This document shows, one piece after another, positions 10,401 through 18,356 of a DNA stretch of 32,656 bases. Under the pieces are notes generated by a model. It did no database searches and had not been told where the DNA came from. It saw only the letters and a list, made by a program, of their open reading frames with translations. Each line of letters opens with the position of its first letter. Within the stretch, counting starts at the first letter, position 1. The DNA comes from Candidatus Proelusimicrobium bovinum (GTDB lineage Bacteria > Elusimicrobiota > Elusimicrobia > Elusimicrobiales > Elusimicrobiaceae), in NCBI GenBank assembly GCA_902791965.1, contig CADAXZ010000005.1, positions 1 through 32,656 on the forward strand, in the 5' to 3' direction. A program made the translations under genes and the position numbers.

Positions 10401-12911
10401 ATTATCGGGGTTTATGTAAATCCAGCCAACATCTTCCGTACTTGTAAGCCTGCCGGTGCAGCGTAAATCTTCCGTTTTGGGAACGCTGTTCATACCCGCC
10501 ACATAATATTTACTGCAAGTAGGCAAGATTTCATCAAGCCTTAAACCTTGGGCTACTAAAGAGGGATAAGCAATATAATTATCGCTCATTTCATTCATAG
10601 TGCCGAAGGAAATATTTATATAAGGCCCGTTTTCTTCCCCCTGCATTGTAAGTTCAAAGAGTGTTTTTTCGGAAAAATCAACTCCGGCATTACTAACAGG
10701 GAAAACTATTGAAACTTCATCTCTGTCGGCAAAACCTTTATCCTGCGCTATACTGAAATCATAATCAATTATTAAAACATTTTGTTTATCATCGCCGTTG
10801 GCTATTGCCGCCGGATTGATTTGAAGCATAGGCACATCCTGCGAATCCCATTTAATTGCATCAAAAAAGTTAGTACCGGCGGTAGGGTTAGAGGCTATTT
10901 TCCAATCCTTATAAATGGTAGAGGCTTTAATATATTCCTTTGTTTCTTCCATACTGTCAATCATAGCGTAGCCAAAAAGGTTTTCGTCTTTTTTACTTTG
11001 GGCCGCTTCCGCCCCTAAGGTTAAATGTACGCCTTCTGCCACTTGAACATCATTTACTTTAAAATCGGCTTCCATAGCAGTAAGGCTGCTGGTAGTCGCA
11101 CCTACGCTCGGCACGCGTTTAGGCTCGCTGCCTGATTCATTAAGCAAAGTTGCACCCACGGAAATTTTATCGGTAAAATCATAATTAAAACGCCCGCCCA
11201 TAAGCGCGCTGTCATCACTTGTACCCGCAACATCATAAGTAATATCAACCACGCTGTTAGAGCCTATTAAATCGGAATTATAAAATGTTATAAAGCCGGA
11301 AGAATAATCCACATAGTAATCTTTATTGCGCTGCATTGTAGCACCGTTTACTTTAACCTTTTCCGACTGGACAACTATATCAGGCTCTAAAAAGTAAGTT
11401 TTGACGGTGGAAGTGTACTGCACAAAAAAGTACCTGTTAGTGGAAGAAACCGGCGTAGAATTATAAAGCCCTACATCAGCAAAACGCCCTGCTATCCTAA
11501 ATGTACCTTTATCGTAATCCACTAAAAATTGGCAGAACGGGCGGGTATCATTTACGGAGCAGACCTCAGAGCCGTCAGACTCCAAAAGTTTTAAAATAAA
11601 ATTACCGCTTCCGTCATCACGCGTAATTTGTGTCGCGCCGATACTATAATAGCGTTTTATTTCTAATTGGTAGCCGAGTTCCGCAGAGGATGATATAGGC
11701 CTGTCATTATTGGTCTTTATTATTATCGGGTAGCCGTCAGGCTGGGCAGAACTTGCCCAAACGCCTTGGCTGTTTTGATAATCAACCGCAACTACATCCG
11801 TCGCGCTTAAAGCAGTATTAAAGATAAGTATATTTTGGTTGTAATCTATCGTATAATCAACACCGCGCGTAAGCAACCTGAAAGCCGCCGTAGCGCCGTT
11901 ATCGGGGTAAACTGCCCCCGTTTTTATATCTACTGCTTTGGATGCTACCTGATAACCGCCGTTAGTATGGTCATCTATATAAACCTTTTCCGTTCCGCTG
12001 CGGATGGCATAAGTCCAAGTTGTATCAGCAGAAGCCCCCGTCTGATAACCGAAAGTTAAATCATAATATTTCCGGCGCATATATTGCAAATCGCGGATAT
12101 TTACCGTTTCAAACACACTATCGCCCTTAAATTGTTTGCTTTTGCTCTCCCCTTTGTTTTGGCTGCCTATAAGCCTTAAGTGGGCATCTTTATATTGCAG
12201 GTGCATTTTAGCACCGAATACCTGCTTACTGTAAGAGATAAATTCCGAGCCTGGCAAAGAAAGTTCTATATCCCCGAAGTCCGCACTTTGCACAATTTCC
12301 CCCGCTTTGCCGCGGTACGATACCCCTATATTTTGGGCATCTTCGCGTTGGTCGTCATAGTCAATATCAACAAAAATCCTGTCGCTTATTTTACCTTGGA
12401 TTTTAAGTTGCATTTCCTGCTCAAACTGCATACTGCTTGTGTTGCGGTCATCAACGGTACTTTTACTGGCTTTGTATTTTTTTACATCATACTTTATGCC
12501 GAAAGTTTTACGCCCCGTCATTGAAATTGTCGTCCCGTAAATAGGCAAAAGCAGCGACGGATTTAAAATTTCCATATATTGGGTTGCCTGCTCTTTTATT
12601 TCTATTCCGCCTTCCATACCTTGTATTACATTTTCCAGATATGCGCGGTCATATTTAAAATATTCTTCTTCACCTTCTGTATCTTCATCCGAAGGCGGCA
12701 ACAATAAAGGTTTATCTTCTTTTAAGAATCCGTAGCGGGCAGGCTCAAAAAGTTTAAAACGGGAAGTATCTTTAAGAACGGAGTTTTCAAAAGTTTGTTC
12801 TTCCTTATTTTCAGGCCGCGCGGCAAGTTCTCCCGCGGCAAATACCTCGGAAGTAAAACAGTTTAAGCATAAATACAAGCCCAAAATAAGCCTTAAAATT
12901 TTATTAAGCAC
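7488..12911 (-). CDS. SprA-like giant outer-membrane beta-barrel protein
   Basis: This resembles SprA, the very large outer-membrane translocon of the Bacteroidota type IX secretion system. The start is set at the GTG at 12911, giving 1807 residues: GAGG lies 5 bases upstream and a clear signal peptide follows (LNKILRLILGLYLCLNCF, cleavage after VFA). An in-frame ATG at 12962 lies inside a terminator-like hairpin and would spoil the signal peptide. SprA-like stretches occur at about residues 150-290 (KISDRIFVDIDYDD, FGDIELSLPGSEF, SKQVFGAKMHLQYKD). A calcium-loop-like DLNGNGLLDSAD lies near 860, DTNGDNIPDRWE near 1100, and WVDDVFLAD afterwards. Many alternating beta strands follow, and the chain ends in TIQF, a barrel-assembly signal. 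It is shorter than typical SprA (over 2300). Exact role unknown. Confidence 0.82.
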   Translation of the reverse strand: MLNKILRLILGLYLCLNCFTSEVFAAGELAARPENKEEQTFENSVLKDTSRFKLFEPARYGFLKEDKPLLLPPSDEDTEGEEEYFKYDRAYLENVIQGMEGGIEIKEQATQYMEILNPSLLLPIYGTTISMTGRKTFGIKYDVKKYKASKSTVDDRNTSSMQFEQEMQLKIQGKISDRIFVDIDYDDQREDAQNIGVSYRGKAGEIVQSADFGDIELSLPGSEFISYSKQVFGAKMHLQYKDAHLRLIGSQNKGESKSKQFKGDSVFETVNIRDLQYMRRKYYDLTFGYQTGASADTTWTYAIRSGTEKVYIDDHTNGGYQVASKAVDIKTGAVYPDNGATAAFRLLTRGVDYTIDYNQNILIFNTALSATDVVAVDYQNSQGVWASSAQPDGYPIIIKTNNDRPISSSAELGYQLEIKRYYSIGATQITRDDGSGNFILKLLESDGSEVCSVNDTRPFCQFLVDYDKGTFRIAGRFADVGLYNSTPVSSTNRYFFVQYTSTVKTYFLEPDIVVQSEKVKVNGATMQRNKDYYVDYSSGFITFYNSDLIGSNSVVDITYDVAGTSDDSALMGGRFNYDFTDKISVGATLLNESGSEPKRVPSVGATTSSLTAMEADFKVNDVQVAEGVHLTLGAEAAQSKKDENLFGYAMIDSMEETKEYIKASTIYKDWKIASNPTAGTNFFDAIKWDSQDVPMLQINPAAIANGDDKQNVLIIDYDFSIAQDKGFADRDEVSIVFPVSNAGVDFSEKTLFELTMQGEENGPYINISFGTMNEMSDNYIAYPSLVAQGLRLDEILPTCSKYYVAGMNSVPKTEDLRCTGRLTSTEDVGWIYINPDNTYQRYNPFVNNVYNPFPQPNGEIDTQDLNGNGLLDSADLTSGGNFGFAGEEIHGLPGGLINYTGWKTFNQEVDFASSTNPWGTDWTSVQQMRITLKKNPAGKLKGQIKIAALGVSGSIWQPLDTNEEVLLSYGINNVDNVNYKPIFADNGDGGEVFRTLYGSVNDMKKDDGTNNVEEQSLALMYDFAKNPALSRVSVQRNFSSMDFSKHRQFRFLLYNNGNIDADTQFFLRIAADENNYSEIRIPLDFKDAWHLYSLKLIDTNGDNIPDRWENISKYGATVVSEGMLNYKRVGIVQAGLIKPDGSSPQGEVWVDDVFLADSMVTIGNAYMGQAQVRVDNWFDAGGKITYMDENFQTPVAVATNQKNRQEDYYLKFKRIKDLPINANYYRSNTLTPDVLGYNSSNTVSLLDKGEVNRDKGTIKAEYTGQKIPNIGASYSFENADYQLLQREDANRTYALTLNHTAKKKDNILRSLSAGTSLVKNRIDYSDKQLIAAQGSSYNSDTTIQNYNFKMTLSPWQGTSIVPSYSLTSADEKRRYYDASVGVEAFRNKKYSKYASETAALSTVLRIKPWLAPTASYSVNIKENNNLSAASSKIGDTTYTFDIGDVKSLNRSSEGNISLALNGRDMLPKAKILSAFSISGSYRIQDGDAWEYVPDGFETLDKLWLRSSMGINSPYAYRSSLTMRDTYSAAMRWNPFKEYQFTGAAAPLKTISVINNFTRSYQTNEDLGSRYKTITSTLPDVVFYIDELEKFFSSSTKYVSGVNLKLKYSLSTNETLGKDYKEDTAYGGDFRFVLFNYFDTTLTYNEQQQNKTDLLVDRQLAFYERRDFSAQTSFTHKAFRFTPKINYIYDRSTEVGNILVNDVKEIVPSLNVRVDFNLPFSFRLPLFGANYLMTNRVIWNTTASYSRRRSYTIEENRDLVDFSTSLDYEISKNMRLTLSGAFQNFKHLYIKEDSYTAYNIGTMLTIQF

Positions 12912-12934
12912 ATAATCCTCTATTTTAATTCTAT

Positions 12935-12978
12935 AAAAAATAGCGTGTAAATGTATAAACATAATACATTTACACGCT
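12935..12978 (-). terminator. Terminator-like hairpin between lptG and the SprA-like gene
   Basis: A perfect 15-bp inverted repeat (12942-12956 and 12964-12978, 7-base loop) is followed on the minus strand by six T (complement of A 12935-12940). It has the form of a Rho-independent terminator for lptF-lptG, placed 24-31 bases before the GTG of the SprA-like gene. It may partly uncouple expression of the two. Confidence 0.82.
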
Positions 12979-12999
12979 TTGAAGTTTAAGCAAAATGTT

Positions 13000-14085
13000 T
13001 TATATTTTTAGGATTTTAAACTCAATATAAGCCACTATGCCAAATAAAACTACCGGCAGCCAACCTGCTATGGCCGGCGGTATCATACCGCTTTCTCCGG
13101 CAGAAGTCAGCATAGAAACTATCCACCAAAAACTAAAGCCTATTGCTATTGCCGCAATAATATTTAGCAGTTTGCTTGAGCGTTTTAAAGCAATAGCAAA
13201 CGGCATACCCAAAAGACACATAATTACCGTAGCAAAAGGAGAGGCCAATTTGGAATTTAAAAAAGTCTGCTCCTGAAAAGTCGTAAGCCCGCTTGCCTTA
13301 AGGAATTTTATGCGCCTTAGCAAATCGGCAATACTCAAATAAGAAGGCTTGGCATTACCTACGGCTATTTGGTCAGGCGGAACAGTAAAGTCCGAATCAA
13401 GCGAAGTAAAACTTTCTTCCCTTAAAGAAGCATTTTTGCCGAAATACCTTATAAAACCGTCCTCAAATACCCAAATACCCTTTTCTTTATTCCATACAAA
13501 TTTTTTTGCACTTATCTGCGAACTTATAGACCAACTGTTATCATAAATATCTATAAACATTCCTTCCATAAGGCCTTGGTCTGCCTTTACTGTTTTGGCA
13601 AAAAGCACGCGTTTATCATCAAGCCTTAAAGTTACATCATTCTGCACATTAAAATACCATTCTTTTTTACCGCGTATTTTGCGCTGCAGGGTAAGTTCGG
13701 CCTTTTTGCTCATATCAGGCACTAAAAATTCCTGCACGCAAAAACCGCACATAGCCACAAGAAATATACATAAAACCAAAGGTTTGAATATCTGCCTGAC
13801 TGTAAATCCGCCGGCAATACAGGCTGTCCACTCTCCGTTGCTTATCATATCTGAAATTACAAACAGCCCGCTTAAAAGGCAGGCAACGGGCAAAACCTGT
13901 ATCAGCCAAGAAGGCATTGTAAGAAAACTGTATTTAAGTACAAGGCGCAGAGTAGTACCGTAAGTATTTATCCAACGCATTTTTTCCAAACTGTCGCCCA
14001 AAAAAATCAAAAGGGAAAATATCAGTATGATAAAAATAAACGGCCCCCAAAACTTCTTGGCGATATAACGGTAAAGTATCTTCAT
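13000..14085 (-). CDS. lptG: LptG-like LPS export permease (YjgP/YjgQ family)
   Basis: A 361-residue inner-membrane permease of the LptF/LptG family, which with LptB2 extracts lipopolysaccharide from the inner membrane and passes it to LptC-LptA-LptD. One N-terminal segment (about 15-32) and two more (about 60-80 and 100-120) are visible. A periplasmic beta-jellyroll domain follows (about 135-270), then three C-terminal membrane segments (about 280-360). Its start overlaps the stop of the upstream family member by one base (TAATG), so the pair is translationally coupled as expected for a heterodimer. Assignment as LptG rather than LptF rests on order and on lacking the EI-ALRAAG signature of its neighbour. 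Confidence 0.85.
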   Translation of the reverse strand: MKILYRYIAKKFWGPFIFIILIFSLLIFLGDSLEKMRWINTYGTTLRLVLKYSFLTMPSWLIQVLPVACLLSGLFVISDMISNGEWTACIAGGFTVRQIFKPLVLCIFLVAMCGFCVQEFLVPDMSKKAELTLQRKIRGKKEWYFNVQNDVTLRLDDKRVLFAKTVKADQGLMEGMFIDIYDNSWSISSQISAKKFVWNKEKGIWVFEDGFIRYFGKNASLREESFTSLDSDFTVPPDQIAVGNAKPSYLSIADLLRRIKFLKASGLTTFQEQTFLNSKLASPFATVIMCLLGMPFAIALKRSSKLLNIIAAIAIGFSFWWIVSMLTSAGESGMIPPAIAGWLPVVLFGIVAYIEFKILKI

Positions 14086-15194
14086 TATTCAGAAAGCCTC
14101 TTTCTCCAAAAATAAATTCCTGCCAAACATCCCGCTAACACAGGCAAAAACGGCGCACCGTAAACAAGCGGTGTAAAGGAAACCTTTTCCGCTATACTGT
14201 TGCCTACCGTAATAAGGCCGAAATACATAAATATAAAGGCAAGGCTGTAAACCATAGCCGCGGAACGCCCTGCTTTTTTTGTGGTAACGAAAGCAACGGG
14301 GCAACTTAAAAGGAAAAATATCAGCGGACATAAAGCCATAGAAATCCTGTATGTAATCGCAGGACGGTATTCAACCCATTGCTTTGTACCTATTGCCTCC
14401 TCGCCGCGTTTTACCGCTTGGATAAGTTGCGGCGTGGTAAGTTCTGCCGCTTTTATGCGGCGCTTTTCGGAAACTTTTTGACTTAACGGAACATATACGC
14501 TGTATTTTTTAAATTCCGAAGTTATAATTTTCCTGCTGTCTAAAGAATAAACCCTCTGCATCTGACCGTTAAAAAGCGTAAGGGAAATACCTTTGTTATC
14601 CACATCAACTTTGCCGGTAGCCGCATTTACTTTGGTACTGAAAGCAGTATCATCATTTTTACGCGAAAGGTGGACTTGATAGACTATCTTTGTTTTTTTG
14701 TTTACATCTTCCGCAAACAAATCCCAATCACCCAAATTGATAAAAGTTTTTGGCTCTATGTTAACTTTGGAAATTTTAGAAGCAATATCTTCCTTGCTTT
14801 GCTCCACTTTATGCCGTCCCAAAGGGCTTAACCAACCGTTAAGCGCAATCATAACGCCCACCAAAAAAACAGAAAAAATCAAAATAGGTTTTGCAATTTC
14901 CCCGAAAGAAAAACCCGCCGCACGCAAAGCCATAATCTCTCCGGTTTGGCTCATTGAGGTTAAAGTCATTAAAATTGATATTTGAAACGCCATCGGCACA
15001 CTTAATACCATAATATCGGGAATCATATACAGCATAGTGGAAAAAACCCAAAGTATGTCTGCCCCGTAATTCATAGCATAAGTAAAAATCTGGGAAAACT
15101 GCCCCATAAAAACGACAAAAACAAACACAAACAATATCCCAAAAAAGAATATTGTCAGATTTTTGGTAATATACTTAAATATAATGCCGGGCAC
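14085..15194 (-). CDS. lptF: LptF-like LPS export permease (YjgP/YjgQ family)
   Basis: A 369-residue permease, partner of the gene that follows. It has membrane segments at about 12-35, 48-70 and 95-118, a central periplasmic region, and three C-terminal segments (about 280-365). The cytoplasmic coupling region GEIMALRAAGFSFGEI is characteristic of the family. The start is a GTG at 15194 with no clear Shine-Dalgarno. It fits the family's short N-terminus before the first membrane segment. It is the first gene of the minus-strand unit and is divergent from the phosphohexomutase gene, with a 113-base shared upstream region. Presence of both permeases indicates an LPS-bearing outer membrane. Confidence 0.86.
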   Translation of the reverse strand: MPGIIFKYITKNLTIFFFGILFVFVFVVFMGQFSQIFTYAMNYGADILWVFSTMLYMIPDIMVLSVPMAFQISILMTLTSMSQTGEIMALRAAGFSFGEIAKPILIFSVFLVGVMIALNGWLSPLGRHKVEQSKEDIASKISKVNIEPKTFINLGDWDLFAEDVNKKTKIVYQVHLSRKNDDTAFSTKVNAATGKVDVDNKGISLTLFNGQMQRVYSLDSRKIITSEFKKYSVYVPLSQKVSEKRRIKAAELTTPQLIQAVKRGEEAIGTKQWVEYRPAITYRISMALCPLIFFLLSCPVAFVTTKKAGRSAAMVYSLAFIFMYFGLITVGNSIAEKVSFTPLVYGAPFLPVLAGCLAGIYFWRKRLSE

Positions 15195-15307
15195 AAATTT
15201 ATTTTAGCAAATATGAGGCTTTACGGCGAATGTTTAAAACTTGCTCTTTCTTTTTATCTTAAATTTTTGTATATTGCTTTAACAGATTTTATTTATTGAG
15301 GATATTT

Positions 15308-16792
15308 ATGGCTAACGATATTAAATTTTCAACTGCCGGCTTTCGCGGCACGATAGCAGAAAGCGTAAATGCACAAAATATTTACAGGCTTTCCGTCGCA
15401 ATAGCCGAACATATTTTTACTGACCAATATTACGGGTTTAAAGGTGAAGGCTATAAAAAACATTTACAGGAAAGGGGTTTTAATTTTAAAAGGCCGTTTG
15501 TAATAGTAGGTACGGATACAAGATTTCTATCAGATAAATTTGCGGATATTGCTTGTGATGTTTTTGTTTCAAAAGGCATCAGCGTAAAACGCGCACTTTA
15601 CCCTTTGCCTACACCTGTTGCGGAATGGGCTGTACTTGAGCAAGGCGCGGTAGGGGCGGTAATTATAACGGCAAGCGAGGCAAATTACGACCAAAACGGC
15701 CTTAAATGGATTTCTTATTACGGCGGTATTGCAAATAATGAAGTTACAGCAGATATTGAAAAAAATATCCCGCCGGCAAGCGCAGTAAAGGATTTGCCGG
15801 AATTCGGCTATAAAAATTCTGCCGTAAGCGAGTTTAATTTCAGGGATGAGTACATAAAATATTTAACCTCTATAATAAATGTCAAAGCAATAAAAAAAGC
15901 CAAACTTAAAGTAGGTATAGACCCTCTTTTCGGTACTGCAAACAATTACTTTAGGGAATTTTTAGAAATTTGCGGCGTACAAATTGAAGCCATACACGAA
16001 GGGACAGATGTGCTTTTTGGAGGGGAAGTACCAAATGCCGCTCCCAAAGCCCTTACAGAATTGAGCAAAATGGTAGTAAAAAAGAAACTTAATGCCGGTA
16101 TCGCCTGTAATACCGACTGCGATAAATTCGGTATAATCGGCCCTGACGGGGTTTGGATTTCCCCCAACCAATTAGCCCCCGTACTCTTGGAGCATCTTAT
16201 AGAATACCGCGGCAAAAGCGGAAGGATATGCAGGAGTTTAATAACTACCAATTTAATAGATGAAGTCGCCAAAGCGCACAACCTGCAAGTACGCGAAACT
16301 CCGGTAGGCTTTAAATATATCAGCGAACTTATGATGACAGGACAATATATATTCGGCGCGGAAGAATCCGGCGGTATAGCCATAGCAAACAATATACCCG
16401 ATAAAGACGGCATAGCGGCTTGTATGCTTACTTTAGAAATGCTTGCCGTCAGCGGTAAATCATTAAAACAGATATTTAAGGATTTCTATAAAAAATATAA
16501 TCATTATTATGATAAAAAAGTCAGCATCCCTAAAAAAGAAATGATAATTAACCAAATTATGGAAAAACTTAATCTGCGCCCGCCTTTATCCATAAACAAA
16601 TCTTCCGTTTGGAGAATTGACAGGACCGACGGTTTTAAATTCATTTTAAGAAACGGCAACTGGCTTGCGCTACGTCCTTCCGGCACAGAACATCTTATAA
16701 GAATTTATGCCGAAGCAAAAGATGAGCAAACACCGGATATGCTTATAAGCGAAGCAAAAAAAATAATAGAAACTTTATCGGAACAATCATAA
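15308..16792 (+). CDS. Phosphohexomutase (phosphoglucomutase/phosphomannomutase family), divergent active site
   Basis: An alpha-D-phosphohexomutase superfamily protein of 494 residues; members interconvert hexose 1- and 6-phosphates through a phosphoserine. I start it at the ATG at 15308 because GAGG (15298-15301) lies 6 bases upstream; an in-frame TTG at 15296 is less likely. The fold signatures are present: STAGFRG at the N-terminus, GTDTRFLSD, the substrate loop GAEESGG near residue 350 and the phosphate-binding RPSGTE near 456. Two key loops are altered. The catalytic TASHNP is TASEAN (Ser123 kept, His replaced by Glu124). The metal loop DGDADR is N-T-D-C-D-K (268-273). It may have a different substrate or be impaired. 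It heads a run of closely spaced plus-strand genes. Confidence 0.85.
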   Translation: MANDIKFSTAGFRGTIAESVNAQNIYRLSVAIAEHIFTDQYYGFKGEGYKKHLQERGFNFKRPFVIVGTDTRFLSDKFADIACDVFVSKGISVKRALYPLPTPVAEWAVLEQGAVGAVIITASEANYDQNGLKWISYYGGIANNEVTADIEKNIPPASAVKDLPEFGYKNSAVSEFNFRDEYIKYLTSIINVKAIKKAKLKVGIDPLFGTANNYFREFLEICGVQIEAIHEGTDVLFGGEVPNAAPKALTELSKMVVKKKLNAGIACNTDCDKFGIIGPDGVWISPNQLAPVLLEHLIEYRGKSGRICRSLITTNLIDEVAKAHNLQVRETPVGFKYISELMMTGQYIFGAEESGGIAIANNIPDKDGIAACMLTLEMLAVSGKSLKQIFKDFYKKYNHYYDKKVSIPKKEMIINQIMEKLNLRPPLSINKSSVWRIDRTDGFKFILRNGNWLALRPSGTEHLIRIYAEAKDEQTPDMLISEAKKIIETLSEQS

Positions 16793-16802
16793 AGGTAGTA
16801 CA

Positions 16803-17078
16803 ATGAGTGTTATAAAAAAAGCAAAAGCCTTGCTTATAACTGCGGCAATTATGGCGGCTGTTTTACTGTTTAACGGCAATTTGTTTAATTTAATACATAA
16901 TTTGGCGGAACTTAAAAAACTTAACAGCCGTTCCGCCGCACTTGATGCCGAATATCAGAAACTTTCCAAGGAATACCAAAAGATTTTGGATGGGGATATT
17001 TCTTATCTGCAAAAAACGGCCAGAGTTAAATACCATATGACTAAACCAAATGAAATAGAATTTAGGATAGAAAAATGA
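16803..17078 (+). CDS. FtsB/DivIC-like septum formation initiator
   Basis: A 91-residue single-pass membrane protein. A basic start is followed by one membrane segment (about 8-28), a leucine-containing coiled coil (about 32-65), then the family's short C-terminal block ISYLQKTARVKYHMTKPNEI. FtsB/DivIC proteins form a trimer with FtsL and FtsQ that activates septal peptidoglycan synthesis. The ribosome binding site AAAGG overlaps the stop of the phosphohexomutase gene, and the end overlaps the next start by four bases (ATGA). The family is poorly conserved in sequence, so the call depends on topology, length and the C-terminal block. Confidence 0.82.
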   Translation: MSVIKKAKALLITAAIMAAVLLFNGNLFNLIHNLAELKKLNSRSAALDAEYQKLSKEYQKILDGDISYLQKTARVKYHMTKPNEIEFRIEK

Positions 17079-17701
17079 AAGTATATATTTTACAATTAGG
17101 CGATATGGGCAACTGCACCTATATAGTTGAACATAAAAAACAAGGGCTGATAATTGACCCTTCTTGGGATATGCAAGCCATAGAAAAAATTTTAACAAAA
17201 GAAGATATAACACCTAAGGCCGCCCTTTTTACCCACGGACATTATGACCATGTTACCGACGCAAAAGACCTTTTGGAAAAATACCGGATAAAAGGCTATA
17301 TACATTATGATGATTTGGATGCAAGCAATCTGCCGCATAAAGATATGATAACTTTTGAATCCGACCACAGCGAAACTTTAGCCGGCCTTAAAGTTGATTT
17401 TTTAAGTACCCCAGGGCATAGTAAAGGCTCGGTATGTATAAAAATAGGCAATTTAATTTTTACAGGAGATACGCTTTTCCCCAATGCCTGCGGCAGAACA
17501 GATTTGCCGGGCGGTAATCCGCGCGACCTTATGCTAAGCCTGCAAAAATTGGCTAAACTGCCGGATAATACAGTTATTTATTCCGGCCACGCTTACGGCG
17601 CAGACGGAACAGGCAGCACTACCATAGGGCAAGAAAAAACCAATAATCCATTTCTAAAAATGGCTTTAAGAGAACCTGAAAATTTTGAAGATATGATTTA
17701 A
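17075..17701 (+). CDS. MBL-fold hydrolase, glyoxalase II-like
   Basis: A 208-residue metallo-beta-lactamase-fold protein of the small glyoxalase II-like group, probably cytoplasmic. Metal ligands are all present: THGHYDH (His54, His56, Asp58, His59), His115 in PGHSKGS, Asp132 in TGDTLF and His172 in SGHAYG. The group hydrolyses thioesters such as S-lactoylglutathione or related compounds, but the true substrate cannot be told from sequence. GRTDLPGGNP is typical of this small subgroup. It overlaps ftsB by four bases and ends one base before the next start, so it is part of the same transcription unit. Confidence 0.88.
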   Translation: MKVYILQLGDMGNCTYIVEHKKQGLIIDPSWDMQAIEKILTKEDITPKAALFTHGHYDHVTDAKDLLEKYRIKGYIHYDDLDASNLPHKDMITFESDHSETLAGLKVDFLSTPGHSKGSVCIKIGNLIFTGDTLFPNACGRTDLPGGNPRDLMLSLQKLAKLPDNTVIYSGHAYGADGTGSTTIGQEKTNNPFLKMALREPENFEDMI

Positions 17702-17702
17702 T

Positions 17703-18356
17703 ATGACACAATACGCCTTAATTACCGATTTTGACGGCACAATTACCACAATAGATATTGGCAATTACCTTTGTATATTTTACGGGCTTTCCACGCCCGA
17801 AAAAATAGAATATGCTTATAAAACAAAAGCCGATGCAAGACAATGGATGGAGCAAAATTTCGGTCCGGTAAAAACTACCGTGAAAGATTTTGAAGCAGCA
17901 GTTCTTTCCCAAGCGGTTGTAAGAGCGGGGTTCAGGGATTTGTGCATTTATGCCCAAAAAAATAATATCCCTTTTGAAATAGCATCCGGCGGGCTTGATA
18001 TTTACATAAAACCCGTACTTAAAAAATATGATTGCGAGCAAATAAAAATTTTAAGTGCATCTGCTGAAATAAAACCGGACTGCATTACGGTAAAATTCCC
18101 CGATTATAAAGGTTTAAGAATGGAAGAATTTAAAAAATCCCGCGTTATGTACTATAAAGAACGGGGATATAAAGTTATTTTTTTCGGGGACGGGCCGGGG
18201 GATTTCGATGCCGCCTGTGCAGCAGATATAGTTTTTGCCACCAGCCGTTTGGAAAAAATTCTAATTGAAAATAAAATACCATTCTGCCATTTTCAAGATT
18301 ATACAGCCGCTTTAAAAATAGTAAGAGGAGAAAATGTACCCCTATCTTTTGCCTGA
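17703..18356 (+). CDS. HAD-superfamily phosphatase, MtnX/SerB-like
   Basis: A 217-residue haloacid-dehalogenase-type phosphatase. Motif I is TDFDGT with the nucleophile Asp9 and acid Asp11; motif II is in ASGG near residue 98; motif III/IV is FGDGPGDFDAACAADIVFA near 160. Overall it resembles the MtnX / phosphoserine-phosphatase-like group, which acts on small phosphorylated metabolites; the methionine-salvage reaction itself is not supported by any neighbour here. The gene begins one base after the MBL gene and its 3' end overlaps lgt by 23 bases. Confidence 0.82.
   Translation: MTQYALITDFDGTITTIDIGNYLCIFYGLSTPEKIEYAYKTKADARQWMEQNFGPVKTTVKDFEAAVLSQAVVRAGFRDLCIYAQKNNIPFEIASGGLDIYIKPVLKKYDCEQIKILSASAEIKPDCITVKFPDYKGLRMEEFKKSRVMYYKERGYKVIFFGDGPGDFDAACAADIVFATSRLEKILIENKIPFCHFQDYTAALKIVRGENVPLSFA

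Noticed and set aside
9029-12524. Several ORFs of 60-115 codons antisense to the SprA-like gene
   Set aside because: They lack family resemblance and ribosome binding sites, and they sit opposite a continuous coding frame with signal peptide and barrel end.
15296-15307. TTG at 15296 as start of the phosphohexomutase
   Set aside because: The GAGG at 15298-15301 would lie inside that extension; it is correctly placed for the ATG at 15308.
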